The notes beneath the pieces are model-generated. The model worked only from the letters and a program-made list of their open reading frames with translations. It was not told where the DNA came from and did no database searches. A stretch of 64,000 nt of DNA, from the NCBI RefSeq assembly GCF_013267355.1, contig NZ_CP053985.1, positions 3,472,001 to 3,536,000 on the forward strand, in the 5' to 3' direction. Each line of letters starts with the position of its first letter. The first letter of the stretch is position 1. A program made the translations under genes and the position numbers. Shown in pieces: positions 1 through 8,952 of this stretch. This DNA comes from Achromobacter pestifer. GTDB lineage: Bacteria > Pseudomonadota > Gammaproteobacteria > Burkholderiales > Burkholderiaceae_B.

Positions 1-18
1 GGGATATGTCCTGCCTTC

Positions 19-1029
19 TCAGGTTGGGCGATGCCCGGGGGATTCCATATGGACGACGTACTTGCCGGTGGCGCGGCCTTGCTCCAGAGCCTGCAGGGCG
101 ATGGCCACCTCTTCCAGCGGCAGGCTGGCGGCCAGCCGGGGGCGGATCAATCCTTGTTCGCGCATGCGCAGCAGCCGCGCCTGCGCCCGCGCGATCTTCT
201 CGGGCTGGCGGTCGCGGTAATCGCTCCATTGCAGGCCGATGACGCTGATGTTCTTGAGCAGCAGATAGTTCGCCTTCAGCGTCGGGATCTGGCCTGCCGC
301 GAAGCCGATCACCACCAGCCTGCCGCACCAGGCCAGGGCGCGCAGCGAAGCCGCGAAGACTTCATCGCCCAGGGGATCGAGCACGATGTCGGCGCCGCGG
401 CCATCGGTTGCCGCCCAGACCTGATCGCGCAGGCTGTCGCGCAGGTTTTCCGCCGACAGATCGATCACGTGGTCAGCGCCCATCTCGCGGGCCGCCTGCG
501 CCTGTTGCGGCGTGTTGACGCCGGCCAGGGCGATGCCCCCCAGCGCCTTGACCAGCTGCACCGCCGCGCCGCCGACGCCGCCGGCCGCGCCGTTGACCAG
601 CACGGTTTCGCCGGCCCTGAAGCCGCCGCGTTCCAGCAGCGCCAGATAGGCGGTCTGGAATACCAACCCCATCGCGGCGGCGTCTTCGTGGCTGACGCCG
701 TCAGGCAGCAGGTGGCAGTGGGCGGCTCGGGCGACGGCCTGGCTGGCGTAGGCGCCGTGTTCCATGTGCGCCACCACGCGATCGCCGGGCTTGAAACCGG
801 TCACGCCCGGTCCGGTGCGCAGCACGGTGCCGCTGGCGTCCTTGCCCGGCACGAACGGCAAGGCCGGCAGGATCTGATACTTGCCAGAGACCACCAGCGT
901 GTCCGGATAGTTCACGCCGGCCGCGGCGACCTGGATCAACACCTCGTCGGCGCCAGGCACGGGGTCGGCGACGGCTTCGACAAGGTGGTCGCCGGCGGGC
1001 GCGAAATTCCTGACCAACAGGGCTTTCAT
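19..1029 (-). CDS. zinc-free NADPH:quinone oxidoreductase family protein (MDR)
   Basis: This is a 336-residue medium-chain dehydrogenase/reductase. It has an N-terminal GroES-like half and a Rossmann half with the glycine-rich GAAGGVGG cofactor loop near residue 150. The cysteine set for catalytic zinc is missing, so it belongs with the quinone oxidoreductase / enoyl reductase branch and probably uses NADPH to reduce an activated C=C or a quinone. The ATG at 1029 overlaps the stop of the upstream gene by 4 bases (ATGA), which fixes the start and indicates translational coupling. It is the last gene of the ten-gene operon. Its step in the pathway is not evident; reduction of an unsaturated CoA intermediate is one guess. 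Confidence 0.85.
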   Translation of the reverse strand: MKALLVRNFAPAGDHLVEAVADPVPGADEVLIQVAAAGVNYPDTLVVSGKYQILPALPFVPGKDASGTVLRTGPGVTGFKPGDRVVAHMEHGAYASQAVARAAHCHLLPDGVSHEDAAAMGLVFQTAYLALLERGGFRAGETVLVNGAAGGVGGAAVQLVKALGGIALAGVNTPQQAQAAREMGADHVIDLSAENLRDSLRDQVWAATDGRGADIVLDPLGDEVFAASLRALAWCGRLVVIGFAAGQIPTLKANYLLLKNISVIGLQWSDYRDRQPEKIARAQARLLRMREQGLIRPRLAASLPLEEVAIALQALEQGRATGKYVVHMESPGHRPT

Positions 1030-2156
1030 TCTGTCGCCTCCTGCGCAGCCAAGATGCGCGCCGTGTGCTCTCCCAGGCCTGGAGCCTGGGTCCGCGACGC
1101 TGGGACGCGCAGGCCGGGATCGATGGGAACCGGCAAGGCGGGCATGGTCCGGCCCGCGCCGTCGGCGACTTCGCGCGAGAACAGGCCGCGCGCAATGAAG
1201 TGCGGGTCCTCGGCCGCCTCGCGCAGGCTGGCGACCAGGCTGACGCAGGTATCGCCGTCGCCGAACGCCTGCATCCATGCTTCGGCGCTGCGCTGGATCA
1301 GGACGGCCGCGACGCGCTGGCGCACGCCGGCGTCGTCGTCGGCCGCATCGGCCAGCTCCGGCAATCCGACGACCTCGACGAAGGCGCGCCAGAACTTGTC
1401 CTCCAGCGGCGCCACCGCCAGGTGGCGTCCGTCCGCGGTCTCGTACACCTGGTAGCGGCAGCTGCCGCCCGTGACCTTGTCGCTGGCAGGCTGAGGCCAC
1501 GTTCCCTGGCTCCAGCCGTTGCCCAGCCCCCAATACATGAGCGTGAAAAGGTTGTCCGCCATGGCTACATCGAGGTGGCGTCCCTTGCCGTCGCGGTCGC
1601 GCTGGCGCAGGGCCAGGAGGATGTTCATGAAGGCGGGGTAGGCGCCGCCGGCAAGATCCGCGGTCAGCGTCGGCGGCACCAGAGGCCGTCCTTGTGCATC
1701 CCCCGTCAGCGACAGCATGCCGGTCAGCGCCTGGTAGTTCAGGTCGTGGCCGGCCATGCCGGCCCTGGCGCCTTCCTGTCCATAGCCGGTGATGGAGCAA
1801 TACACCAGGCGCGGGTTGATGCGCGCCACGCTTTCGTAATCCAGGCCCAGGCGTTGCATCACGCCAGGGCGGAATTGCTCGATGAGTACGTCGGCCTGTT
1901 CGATGAGCTGGCGCAGGCGCGCGCGCTCGTCTTCATTCTTCAGGTCTACCGCCACCGAGGTCTTGCCGCGGTTGAGCAAGGTGAAGTTGACGCTGTCCTC
2001 GCCGAAACGGGGCAGGTAGCCGCGCATCTCGTCGCCGCCGGCCGGCCGTTCGATCTTGATGACGCGCGCGCCGGCCTCGGCCAGCAGCAGTGTGCACAGG
2101 GGGCCGGGCAACAGGGTGCTGAAGTCCAGCACCGTGATGTCGCTAAGCGCTTGCAT
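1026..2156 (-). CDS. CoA-transferase family III protein, AMACR-like
   Basis: This 376-residue protein has the family III (CaiB/BaiF) fold, with PGPLCT near residues 17-22 and an acidic residue in the motif GHDLNY (D138). That motif is the form typical of alpha-methylacyl-CoA racemases rather than of true CoA transferases, which usually carry a YD pair there. It could therefore epimerise a 2-branched acyl-CoA or move CoA between acids; the sequence alone does not decide. It overlaps the preceding small dehydrogenase gene by 14 bases and the following oxidoreductase by 4, so all three are co-translated. A second family III protein opens the same operon. Confidence 0.85.
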   Translation of the reverse strand: MQALSDITVLDFSTLLPGPLCTLLLAEAGARVIKIERPAGGDEMRGYLPRFGEDSVNFTLLNRGKTSVAVDLKNEDERARLRQLIEQADVLIEQFRPGVMQRLGLDYESVARINPRLVYCSITGYGQEGARAGMAGHDLNYQALTGMLSLTGDAQGRPLVPPTLTADLAGGAYPAFMNILLALRQRDRDGKGRHLDVAMADNLFTLMYWGLGNGWSQGTWPQPASDKVTGGSCRYQVYETADGRHLAVAPLEDKFWRAFVEVVGLPELADAADDDAGVRQRVAAVLIQRSAEAWMQAFGDGDTCVSLVASLREAAEDPHFIARGLFSREVADGAGRTMPALPVPIDPGLRVPASRTQAPGLGEHTARILAAQEATE

Positions 2157-2823
2157 TGCCGCTCTCCTGGAGGTGGCGCTGCCACGCCACGCGCGCGCGC
2201 CGCGCGGGGGCGTAGGCTTCCTGGCCCAGCATTTCGTACAAGGCCTGGCTTACCCGGTAGTGGTGGTGCAAGCCGGTGCGGCCAAGCAGGGCGATGGGGC
2301 CTTCGGGATAGCCCAGGCCCAGGCGCAGGGTAGTGTCCATGTCATCGGCGCTGGCCAGGCCCTCGTCCAGGCGCCGCAGCGCCGCGTTGTAGTAAGGCCG
2401 CAGCAGGCGGTTCAGGATGCGGCCGGGGAAGTCGTTGCAGACGGCGACTTCCAGGCCGGCCGCCGCGAAGGCTTCACGTGCGGCCTGTAGCGCCTCCGGG
2501 CGCGTGTAGGGTTTGCGCACCAGTTCAATGAGCGGGGTCGGTGCGTCGTCGCCCAGGCGGAAGCGTGCGAACCCGACCACGTTGCGGGCGTGGCCGTCAT
2601 CGTCGTCGCCCGTATGCACGCCCAGGCATTCCAGGTCCAGTTCGATGGCGACGAAGGGCGCCTGCTGGCTTTCTGCCTGCTCTTGCCGGTAGCGCTGGCC
2701 GGCCTGGGCGCCGAGGTAGACCCGTCCCTCGCCGCTGGCGTGGGCTTGCGCCAGGAACTCGTGGGTTCGGGGGAAGGACGCGCTTTCCCCGGTGTCGATG
2801 ATGCGATAGGCCATGGTTGTCAT
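2143..2823 (-). CDS. 3-hydroxyacyl-CoA dehydrogenase C-terminal-domain protein
   Basis: This 226-residue protein resembles the helical C-terminal domain of 3-hydroxyacyl-CoA dehydrogenases: it has FPGRILNRLL near residue 150 and a GLGYPEGPIALL-type segment further on. The first 100 residues show no GxGxxG nucleotide loop, so it cannot bind NAD in the usual way. The ATG at 2823 overlaps the stop of the full-length dehydrogenase upstream by 4 bases; a second in-frame ATG lies at 2814. Proteins of this build often sit beside a complete 3HCDH. It may act as a partner subunit or be a remodelled paralogue. Confidence 0.75.
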   Translation of the reverse strand: MTTMAYRIIDTGESASFPRTHEFLAQAHASGEGRVYLGAQAGQRYRQEQAESQQAPFVAIELDLECLGVHTGDDDDGHARNVVGFARFRLGDDAPTPLIELVRKPYTRPEALQAAREAFAAAGLEVAVCNDFPGRILNRLLRPYYNAALRRLDEGLASADDMDTTLRLGLGYPEGPIALLGRTGLHHHYRVSQALYEMLGQEAYAPARRARVAWQRHLQESGNASA

Positions 2824-3695
2824 GCTCCGAAGATCTTGTCGTTGTCGTAGCGATGGAAGCCGGCGCCGCTCTTGCGGCCCAGGCGTCCAGCGCCGATCAT
2901 GCGTTTGACCAGAGGGGGGCAGGCCGCGCGCGGTTCGTTGGTGCTGCCGTGCAGCGCCTCGCACAAGAGCTTTTGGGTGTCCATGCCGACCATGTCCAGC
3001 AAGGTCAGCGGTCCCAGCGGATAGCCCAGGGCAGTCTTGACCGCCAGGTCTATGTCGGCCGGTTCCGCGACCCCTTGGTCCACCATGTTGATGACGTCGT
3101 TGTGCCAGGGCACGAGGAAGTAGTTGAGGATGAATCCCGGCGTGTCGCGCGTGAGCACGGGCTGTTGGCCCAGCGCCTCGCAGAATGCCCATGCCTGCTC
3201 CAGCGCTTCGCGCGAGGTGTTCAGGCCTGGCGAGACCTCCACCAGTTTCATCAGCTGCGCGGGCAGGCAGAAATGCATGCCCACGACTTTGGTGTCGCGG
3301 CCGCTGCCGCCGGCGATCTCGGTGATCGACAGAGTGGAGGTATTGGAGGCGAACAGCGTGTGGGGCGCGCAGATCTGGTCCAGCTTGCGGAACAGTTCGT
3401 GCTTGACCTGGATATCCTCGAACACAGCCTCGATGATGATGTCGCAGTCGGCCAGCGATTCGATGTCGTCGCTGGCATGCCAGTTGGCCAAAATGGCCTC
3501 GTCCTGGCCGGCCGCCAGCTTGCCGCGTTCCACCGACTTGCGCAGAAAGGCGGCAGCCTGCCGGCGCCCCTGTTCGGCGAGTTCGGCGCGGGTGTCGTAG
3601 GCGCGCAGCTTGTAGCCGGCGCGGGCCACGACGATCGCGATGCCCGTTCCCATGGTGCCGCATCCGACGACGCCTACAGTCTTGATGGTGTTCAT
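2820..3695 (-). CDS. 3-hydroxybutyryl-CoA dehydrogenase-type enzyme
   Basis: This 291-residue NAD-dependent 3-hydroxyacyl-CoA dehydrogenase oxidises an L-3-hydroxyacyl-CoA to the 3-ketoacyl-CoA. The N-terminal Rossmann motif GCGTMG is at residues 11-16. The catalytic histidine segment is VGMHFCLPA, followed by MKLVEV, and the C-terminal domain starts with TPGFILN. The length is standard for the short, single-function (PaaH/Hbd) type. AAGGAG lies just upstream of the ATG at 3695. It is the beta-oxidation step after ring opening or on a side chain. No thiolase is present in the window, so the final cleavage must be encoded elsewhere. Confidence 0.9.
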   Translation of the reverse strand: MNTIKTVGVVGCGTMGTGIAIVVARAGYKLRAYDTRAELAEQGRRQAAAFLRKSVERGKLAAGQDEAILANWHASDDIESLADCDIIIEAVFEDIQVKHELFRKLDQICAPHTLFASNTSTLSITEIAGGSGRDTKVVGMHFCLPAQLMKLVEVSPGLNTSREALEQAWAFCEALGQQPVLTRDTPGFILNYFLVPWHNDVINMVDQGVAEPADIDLAVKTALGYPLGPLTLLDMVGMDTQKLLCEALHGSTNEPRAACPPLVKRMIGAGRLGRKSGAGFHRYDNDKIFGA

Positions 3696-3698
3696 GGA

Positions 3699-4868
3699 CT
3701 ACTCCTTGGTCAGAAAGCTGCGGCCGATGAGTTGGCGGTGGATCTGGTTGGTGCCTTCCCAGATCTGGGTGATCTTGGCGTCGCGCATCAGGCGCTCGAC
3801 GCGATAGTCCTTGCAGTAGCCGTAGCCGCCCAGCAGTTGCACGGCCTCGGTGCTCATGCGCATGGCCAGGTCGGTGGCCTTGAGCTTCAGGATCGACGCC
3901 TCCATGCCTATGTCGTCGGCGCGGTTGTCGACCATGCCCGCGACGCGCCAGAGCCAGGCCTCGCAGGTCGCCAGCTCGGCCGCCAGGTCGGCGACCAGGA
4001 ACTGGATGCCCTGGAACTCCAGCACGCGGCGTTTGAACTGGCGCCGCTCGTTGATGTAGGCGATGGCGTCCTCGAAGGCGGCGCGCGCGATGCCCAGCGC
4101 ATGCGCTGCCACGCTGGGCCGCGAGCGGTTCAGCGAGGTCAGCAGGATGCGCAGGCCGTCGCCTGGCTCGCATAGCAGGTTGGCGCGAGGGATGCGGCAG
4201 TTCTCGAAAGACAGCGTGGCGGTGCTGGAGGCGCGGGTGCCCATCTTGTCCTCGGTGCCGACTACCGTCAGGCCCGGCGCGCCCTTCTCGACGATGACCG
4301 CGCTGATCGCCTGCTTGGCATCGTCGATGCCGGCCCACTTGCCGAACAGCAGGTAGACGTCGGCGACATCGCCGTTGGTGATGAAGGTCTTCTGGCCGTT
4401 GATGACGATCTCGTCGCCCTGTGCCTCGAAGCGGGTGCGCATGCCCGTGGCGTCGGAGCCGGCCGAGGGCTCGGTGATGACCAGGGCCGCCAGCCCGCCG
4501 TCGGCGATGCGCGGCAAGAGGCGCTGCTTCTGTTCCTCGTTGCCGAATTCGATCAATGGCTTGATGGCGTGGAAGTTGGTGGCCCAGACGATGCCGGTGG
4601 AGGCGCAGGCCGCGGAGATTTCGCGCACGCAGGCCAGATAGCAGGAATAGGACAGGGGCGAGCCGCCATAGGCTTCGGGAATGAACATGGCGTTCAACCC
4701 CAAGGCGTTGATGTCGGCCACGTTGTCGTGGGGGAAGGCGCCGCTGCGGTCCAGCTCGGCGGCCCTGGGCGCGATGCGCTCGCGCGCCAGTTGCCGCACC
4801 GAGTCGAGCAGCATGGCTTCTTCGGGGCTCCAGGGCATGGAGGCGTCCAGGCGTTGCAGTACGTTCAT
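3699..4868 (-). CDS. acyl-CoA dehydrogenase (AliB-like)
   Basis: This 389-residue flavoprotein has the three acyl-CoA dehydrogenase domains. Visible motifs are ITEPSAGSD (FAD/substrate contact), KTFITNG, and the C-terminal QIWEGTNQIHR carrying the catalytic glutamate near residue 370. It introduces an alpha,beta double bond and passes electrons to ETF. Beside an AliA-like ligase and BadI, BadK and BadH-like enzymes, the natural reading is cyclohexanecarboxyl-CoA dehydrogenase (AliB). The sequence alone cannot exclude a chain-type substrate. AAGGAG precedes the ATG at 4868. It lies 3 bases before the hydroxyacyl-CoA dehydrogenase gene. Confidence 0.9.
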   Translation of the reverse strand: MNVLQRLDASMPWSPEEAMLLDSVRQLARERIAPRAAELDRSGAFPHDNVADINALGLNAMFIPEAYGGSPLSYSCYLACVREISAACASTGIVWATNFHAIKPLIEFGNEEQKQRLLPRIADGGLAALVITEPSAGSDATGMRTRFEAQGDEIVINGQKTFITNGDVADVYLLFGKWAGIDDAKQAISAVIVEKGAPGLTVVGTEDKMGTRASSTATLSFENCRIPRANLLCEPGDGLRILLTSLNRSRPSVAAHALGIARAAFEDAIAYINERRQFKRRVLEFQGIQFLVADLAAELATCEAWLWRVAGMVDNRADDIGMEASILKLKATDLAMRMSTEAVQLLGGYGYCKDYRVERLMRDAKITQIWEGTNQIHRQLIGRSFLTKE

Positions 4869-4896
4869 TGATTGCTCCTTGCTGCGTGGGCGGGGC

Positions 4897-5649
4897 TCAG
4901 ACCATCAGGCTCTGGCCGCCGTCCAGATAAATGGTCTCGCCGGTCAGAAAGCGCGAGCGCAGCGAGAAGAGCATGGTCACCGCGTCGGCGACTTCGGCGG
5001 CTTCGGCTGGGCTGCGGCGCGGAATGCGCTTCTGCAGATGTTGGGCCAGCGGTCCGCTGGTCATGTATTCGCGGTTCAGGCTGGTCATGACGTAGCCCGG
5101 CGCCAGATTGACGACCTGGATGTCGTCGGACGCCCATTCGACCGCCAGGCAGCGCGTGATGGCGCCCACGGCAGCCTTGGAGGCGCAGTAGGACAGGTTC
5201 TTCTTGACGCCGAGTTTGTCGTAGAAAGAACCCATGTTGACGATGACGCCGCCGCCGTTGGCCTGCAGCAGGGGATAGGCGGCCTGGCTGGCCATGAGCA
5301 CGGACGTGGCGTTGCTGCGCATCAAGGATTCAAACGCCTCGGGCGCCAGCGTGGCGGCCGCGCCGTCGGTGTGCTGGCCGGCGTTGTTCACCAGGCCGGC
5401 GATGCGGCCTGCGGCACGTTCGGAGACTTCGGCGAATGCACGCTGGATCTGCGCGGCGTCGCCGACATCGCAGGCCACGGCATGCCAGCGGGCGCGCAGC
5501 GCTTCGGGCACGTCCGCCAGTTCAGGCGCCTGGCCCGAGCGCGACAGGCAGGCGACCTGAAAGCCGGCCCGCGCGAGAGAGAGGGCGATCTCGGCGCCGA
5601 TGCCGCGGCTGGCGCCGGTGACGACGATGGTGGATTCAGGCATGGTCAT
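4897..5649 (-). CDS. SDR oxidoreductase, probable 2-hydroxycyclohexanecarboxyl-CoA dehydrogenase (BadH-like)
   Basis: This 250-residue classical short-chain dehydrogenase has the cofactor motif TGASRGIG at 11-18, NNAG at 88-91, and the catalytic set Ser141, Tyr154 and Lys158 (YCASK). The start used (ATG ACC ATG) overlaps the crotonase stop by 4 bases. Motifs fix only the SDR class. The assignment to BadH, which oxidises the 2-hydroxy ring thioester to the 2-keto form, rests on its place in the operon: hydration, this oxidation, then BadI hydrolysis of the resulting beta-keto ring would be a complete sequence. A FabG-like role is the alternative. Confidence 0.85.
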   Translation of the reverse strand: MTMPESTIVVTGASRGIGAEIALSLARAGFQVACLSRSGQAPELADVPEALRARWHAVACDVGDAAQIQRAFAEVSERAAGRIAGLVNNAGQHTDGAAATLAPEAFESLMRSNATSVLMASQAAYPLLQANGGGVIVNMGSFYDKLGVKKNLSYCASKAAVGAITRCLAVEWASDDIQVVNLAPGYVMTSLNREYMTSGPLAQHLQKRIPRRSPAEAAEVADAVTMLFSLRSRFLTGETIYLDGGQSLMV

Positions 5650-6416
5650 GCATCCTTGAAGCAGGGGGGACGTTTTTCGAGAAAGGCCTGCATGCCTTCG
5701 GTGGCGTCGGCGCTGCGATAGGCCAGGGTGGAAAGGTCACGCTCGATGCGCAGTCCGAGTTCCAGCGAGGTCTGCATGCCGCGCTGAACCGCCTGGCGGG
5801 CGAAGTCGAGCGCGTGCAGGCCGTGCTGGAGCATCGGCGCGAGATAGGCCGCGCCGATGGCGGCGGGCTCGCCTTCCTCCGCGATCTGGTTCACCAGCCC
5901 GATGCGCTCGGCTTCATCGGCCTTCACCGTGCGTCCGGACAGGATGAGTTCGAGCGCGCGTCCTTCGCCCACCAGCCGGGGCAGGCGTTGCGTCCCGCCG
6001 TAGCCGGGAATGAGGCCCAGCTTGACCTCGGGCAGGCCCATGCGGGCCGCGGGCGTGGCGACGCGGAAAGTGCAGGCCAGCGCCAGCTCCAGGCCGCCGC
6101 CGAAGGCATAGCCGTGGATCACGGCAACCGAGGGGATGCGCAGTTGGCCGATGCGTTGGAACACTTCCTGGCCCAGGCGGGCGCCTTCATGCTCGTCGCG
6201 TAGCGTGCGTCCCACCAGCTCCGGTATGTCCGCTCCAGCGCAGAAGGCCTTGGCGCCGGCGCCCGTGATGACCAGTCCGCGCGCGGCCGACGCCGACACG
6301 CGTTCGACGGCCTGGCCCAGGTTCAGCAGTTGTTCGAAGCTGAGCGCGTTCAGCGCCTTCTGCCGGTCCAGGGTCAGCACGGCGATGCCCCCCGGCAGGG
6401 TTGATTCCTGAATCAT
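5646..6416 (-). CDS. enoyl-CoA hydratase, probable cyclohex-1-ene-carboxyl-CoA hydratase (BadK-like)
   Basis: This 256-residue crotonase has both catalytic glutamates of hydratases, Glu110 (GGGLE) and Glu130 (GLPEVKLG), at the canonical 20-residue spacing, and the oxyanion loop FCAGAD at 58-63. It adds water across the alpha,beta double bond of an enoyl-CoA. The ring substrate is inferred from its neighbours, a BadI-like hydrolase and an AliA-like ligase. The C-terminal FLEKRPPCF is typical of short-chain hydratases. It overlaps the following SDR gene by 4 bases and starts 7 bases after the ligase gene. Confidence 0.88.
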   Translation of the reverse strand: MIQESTLPGGIAVLTLDRQKALNALSFEQLLNLGQAVERVSASAARGLVITGAGAKAFCAGADIPELVGRTLRDEHEGARLGQEVFQRIGQLRIPSVAVIHGYAFGGGLELALACTFRVATPAARMGLPEVKLGLIPGYGGTQRLPRLVGEGRALELILSGRTVKADEAERIGLVNQIAEEGEPAAIGAAYLAPMLQHGLHALDFARQAVQRGMQTSLELGLRIERDLSTLAYRSADATEGMQAFLEKRPPCFKDA

Positions 6417-6423
6417 GCGTGTC

Positions 6424-8100
6424 TCACTTGTTGTTCGTGGCGGCGCCTTGCCAGCGCACGGGGATGGGCGCGATCTTTTCGTCCTTGACCCAGTCCATCA
6501 GCGCGCGCTTGAGGATCTTGCCGCTGGCGGTCATGGGAAAGCTGTCCAGCAGGATGTAGTACTCGGGCATGTCGTACTTCGACAGGCCGACCTCGTTGAG
6601 GTGATGGAGGATTTCGTCGGCCTGCGGCGCGCTGCCGGGCTGGGGGACAATGGCCAGGCACACCATCTCGCCCAGTCTTGGGTTCGAAACGGCGAAGGCG
6701 GCGGCCCGCAGCACTTGCGGGTGGCGATGGCTAAGATCCTCGATGCGCGCGGGGTGGATGTTGTGTCCGCCCCGGATGATCAGGTCCTTCTTGCGCCCGA
6801 CGATGCGCACGTTGCCCGCGGCGTCCTGCACGCCCAGATCACCGCTCATGAACCAGCCGGAGGCATTGAACGAGGCTTCGGTGGCTTCCTGGTTGCTGTA
6901 GTAGCCCAGCATCAGGAGGCCGCCGCGTCCGCCGATCTCTCCGATCTCTCCCGGCTCGGCCTCGGCGTCGGGATCCTCCTGTTTCCAGATGCGGATCTCG
7001 TAGCCCTTGCAGGCTTGTCCGCAAGTGCCCACGATGACGTCGGTGGGGGCGTCGGGCAGTGTGTACTGATGCGAGCCGTTCTCGGTCATGCCGTAGACGT
7101 TCTGCGGTTTGATGCCGATGTGCAGGAATTGCTCCGCCAGTTCCTGGGGGATGGGCGAACCGGCCATGTAGAAAGCCTGCACCTCGCCCAGCCTGTCCAG
7201 TCCGCGGCGCTTCATCTCCGACAGCAGATCCATGGCATGCGTGGGCACGCCCATGACGTAAGTCGCCTTGCAGGTTTGCAGCCAGTCCAGCGGCGCCAGG
7301 CCAGCGGCCGGATCGTGCAGCGCCAGCTCCATGCCGGCCACCAGCATCTGCTCCAGCGCCACGGTGCCGATGTGATGGCTCATGGGGCTGAGGCTGAGAG
7401 CGACGGTATCCTGGGCGTGGTGCCAGTCGCGCACCAAGGCCCGGCCGTTGGCCAACAAGGTGTTGTCGCTGTGCATGACGCCTTTGGGGGCGCCGGTGGT
7501 GCCGGATGTGAACGCCAGGTAGGTGATCTTGTCCGGGTTGAGCACCGGCGGGGTTCGCACGGGCGGCAGGTCGGCGGCGTCGGGAAAGGGATGGGATCCC
7601 GGAGGCAGCGGCAGGTCCGGCCGGGGCAGCGCATAGAGACGCTTGAGGCTGGGTATCTCGCCGGCCAGCGCGAAGATGTCCTGCTGATCGGCATCGGCGC
7701 CATAGCCGATGGCGGCGAACAGGGCGCGGCAGTACATGCGCCGTGCCAGCTCGACCACTTCGGCCACGGTGTAGTTCTGGTGCAGCGAAGGGCAATAGAC
7801 GTAGCCGCCGCGCGAGCAGGCCAGGAACAGAATGACGGTCTCGGCGCGGCTGGGCAGCCAGGCCGCCACCCGGTCGCCCTGCCGCAGTCCGGCGCGGTGC
7901 AGGCTCTCGGCCACGCTGTCGACGTGCTGGAGTAGCTGGCTCCAGGTCAGGCGCCGGTAAGGGTCGCGCAGGGCATAAGCGTCGGGCCGTTCGCGTGCGT
8001 GATGGCGCGCCAGCGTGTACAGGGTGTCCTGCTGCCAGATGCCGGACAGGTAGTACTGGCGGGCAGCGTGCGGGGTCTGCAGCGTGAGTAGGGTGTTCAT
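6424..8100 (-). CDS. aliA: acyl-CoA synthetase, probable cyclohexanecarboxylate-CoA ligase (AliA-like)
   Basis: This is a 558-residue ANL-superfamily adenylating enzyme. The phosphate loop TSGTTGAPKG lies at about 198-207, MTENG and GWFMSGD mark the adenylate site and hinge, and ASGKILKRAL near the C terminus holds the catalytic lysine. It activates a carboxylic acid with ATP and CoA, and overall it reads like the cyclohexanecarboxylate-CoA ligase group. The reading frame continues upstream to a TTG at 8133, but no ribosome site is visible there, so I take the ATG at 8100 with GAGA upstream. It would provide the entry step of the operon. Confidence 0.85.
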   Translation of the reverse strand: MNTLLTLQTPHAARQYYLSGIWQQDTLYTLARHHARERPDAYALRDPYRRLTWSQLLQHVDSVAESLHRAGLRQGDRVAAWLPSRAETVILFLACSRGGYVYCPSLHQNYTVAEVVELARRMYCRALFAAIGYGADADQQDIFALAGEIPSLKRLYALPRPDLPLPPGSHPFPDAADLPPVRTPPVLNPDKITYLAFTSGTTGAPKGVMHSDNTLLANGRALVRDWHHAQDTVALSLSPMSHHIGTVALEQMLVAGMELALHDPAAGLAPLDWLQTCKATYVMGVPTHAMDLLSEMKRRGLDRLGEVQAFYMAGSPIPQELAEQFLHIGIKPQNVYGMTENGSHQYTLPDAPTDVIVGTCGQACKGYEIRIWKQEDPDAEAEPGEIGEIGGRGGLLMLGYYSNQEATEASFNASGWFMSGDLGVQDAAGNVRIVGRKKDLIIRGGHNIHPARIEDLSHRHPQVLRAAAFAVSNPRLGEMVCLAIVPQPGSAPQADEILHHLNEVGLSKYDMPEYYILLDSFPMTASGKILKRALMDWVKDEKIAPIPVRWQGAATNNK

Positions 8101-8129
8101 GTTGGGCGTCTCGTTGCGGCCAGGCTTGC

Positions 8130-8909
8130 TCAATGACCGAACTTGCCGGCGTCCGGCGCGCGCTTTTCCGCGAACGACGCCGCCAGTTCGTCATGTTCCG
8201 AGGTGTCGAGGTAGCCGCGCAGCAGCAGGTCGTGCGCCATGCGCGAGAGACCGCCCACGCCGCCATGGCGCGCATTGAAGGCGCCCTTGATCGAAGCCAG
8301 CGCGAAGGCGCCGCGGTCGGCGATCTTCAGGGCGTGCTCCATCGTGGCCTGACGCAGTTCGGCAGCCGGCACGACCCGGTTGATCAGGCCCATTTCCACG
8401 GCTTCCTGCGGCGAGATCTTGGGGTTGCTGTACCAGATGTCCTTGGCTCGCTTCTTGCCGACCAGGTCTTCCAGATACCAGGTGCCATAACCGGCGTCGA
8501 AGCTGCCGACCATGGGGCCTACCTGACGGAACATGGCCTTGTCCGAGGCGATGGTGATGTCGCAAACCATCTGCAGCACATTGCCGCCGCCCACGGCGTA
8601 GCCGTTGACCGAGGCGATCACGGGTTTCTGCAGGCGGTCGATGCTTTCGTACATGTCCAGCGTCGGCAACACGCCTGCGTAGAGCTGGCTGTCCTGCATG
8701 CCGTCCTTGCGTCCGCCCAGGCAAAAGAAACGGTCGCCGGCGCCGGTGATGATCAGCACGCGGGTGCGCGTTTCGCGCCGCACCGCGTTGATGCAGTCGC
8801 GGATTTCATGGCACATCGTTTCGGTGAACATATTGCCGTCGTCGGGACGGTTCAGCGTCAGAATGCCGACGGGGCCTTGCTCCTCGTACAGGATTTCCTG
8901 GAACTCCAT
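8130..8909 (-). CDS. badI: 2-ketocyclohexanecarboxyl-CoA hydrolase (BadI)
   Basis: This 259-residue member of the crotonase superfamily is of the MenB/BadI branch. The diagnostic segment QVGPMVGSFDAGYG (129-142) carries Asp138 and Tyr141 of the MenB-like active site, followed by GKKRAKDIWY. The two hydratase glutamates are absent at the crotonase positions (Asn110 replaces the first). BadI opens the six-membered beta-keto ring by hydrolysis to give pimelyl-CoA. AAGGA precedes the ATG at 8909. This gene gives the strongest functional hint in the operon, because MenB itself would be expected beside men genes, which are absent. Confidence 0.85.
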   Translation of the reverse strand: MEFQEILYEEQGPVGILTLNRPDDGNMFTETMCHEIRDCINAVRRETRTRVLIITGAGDRFFCLGGRKDGMQDSQLYAGVLPTLDMYESIDRLQKPVIASVNGYAVGGGNVLQMVCDITIASDKAMFRQVGPMVGSFDAGYGTWYLEDLVGKKRAKDIWYSNPKISPQEAVEMGLINRVVPAAELRQATMEHALKIADRGAFALASIKGAFNARHGGVGGLSRMAHDLLLRGYLDTSEHDELAASFAEKRAPDAGKFGH

Positions 8910-8952
8910 GGTGCTGTCCTTGATCTGTGGGGGTTATCGAGAATGGAAGGGG

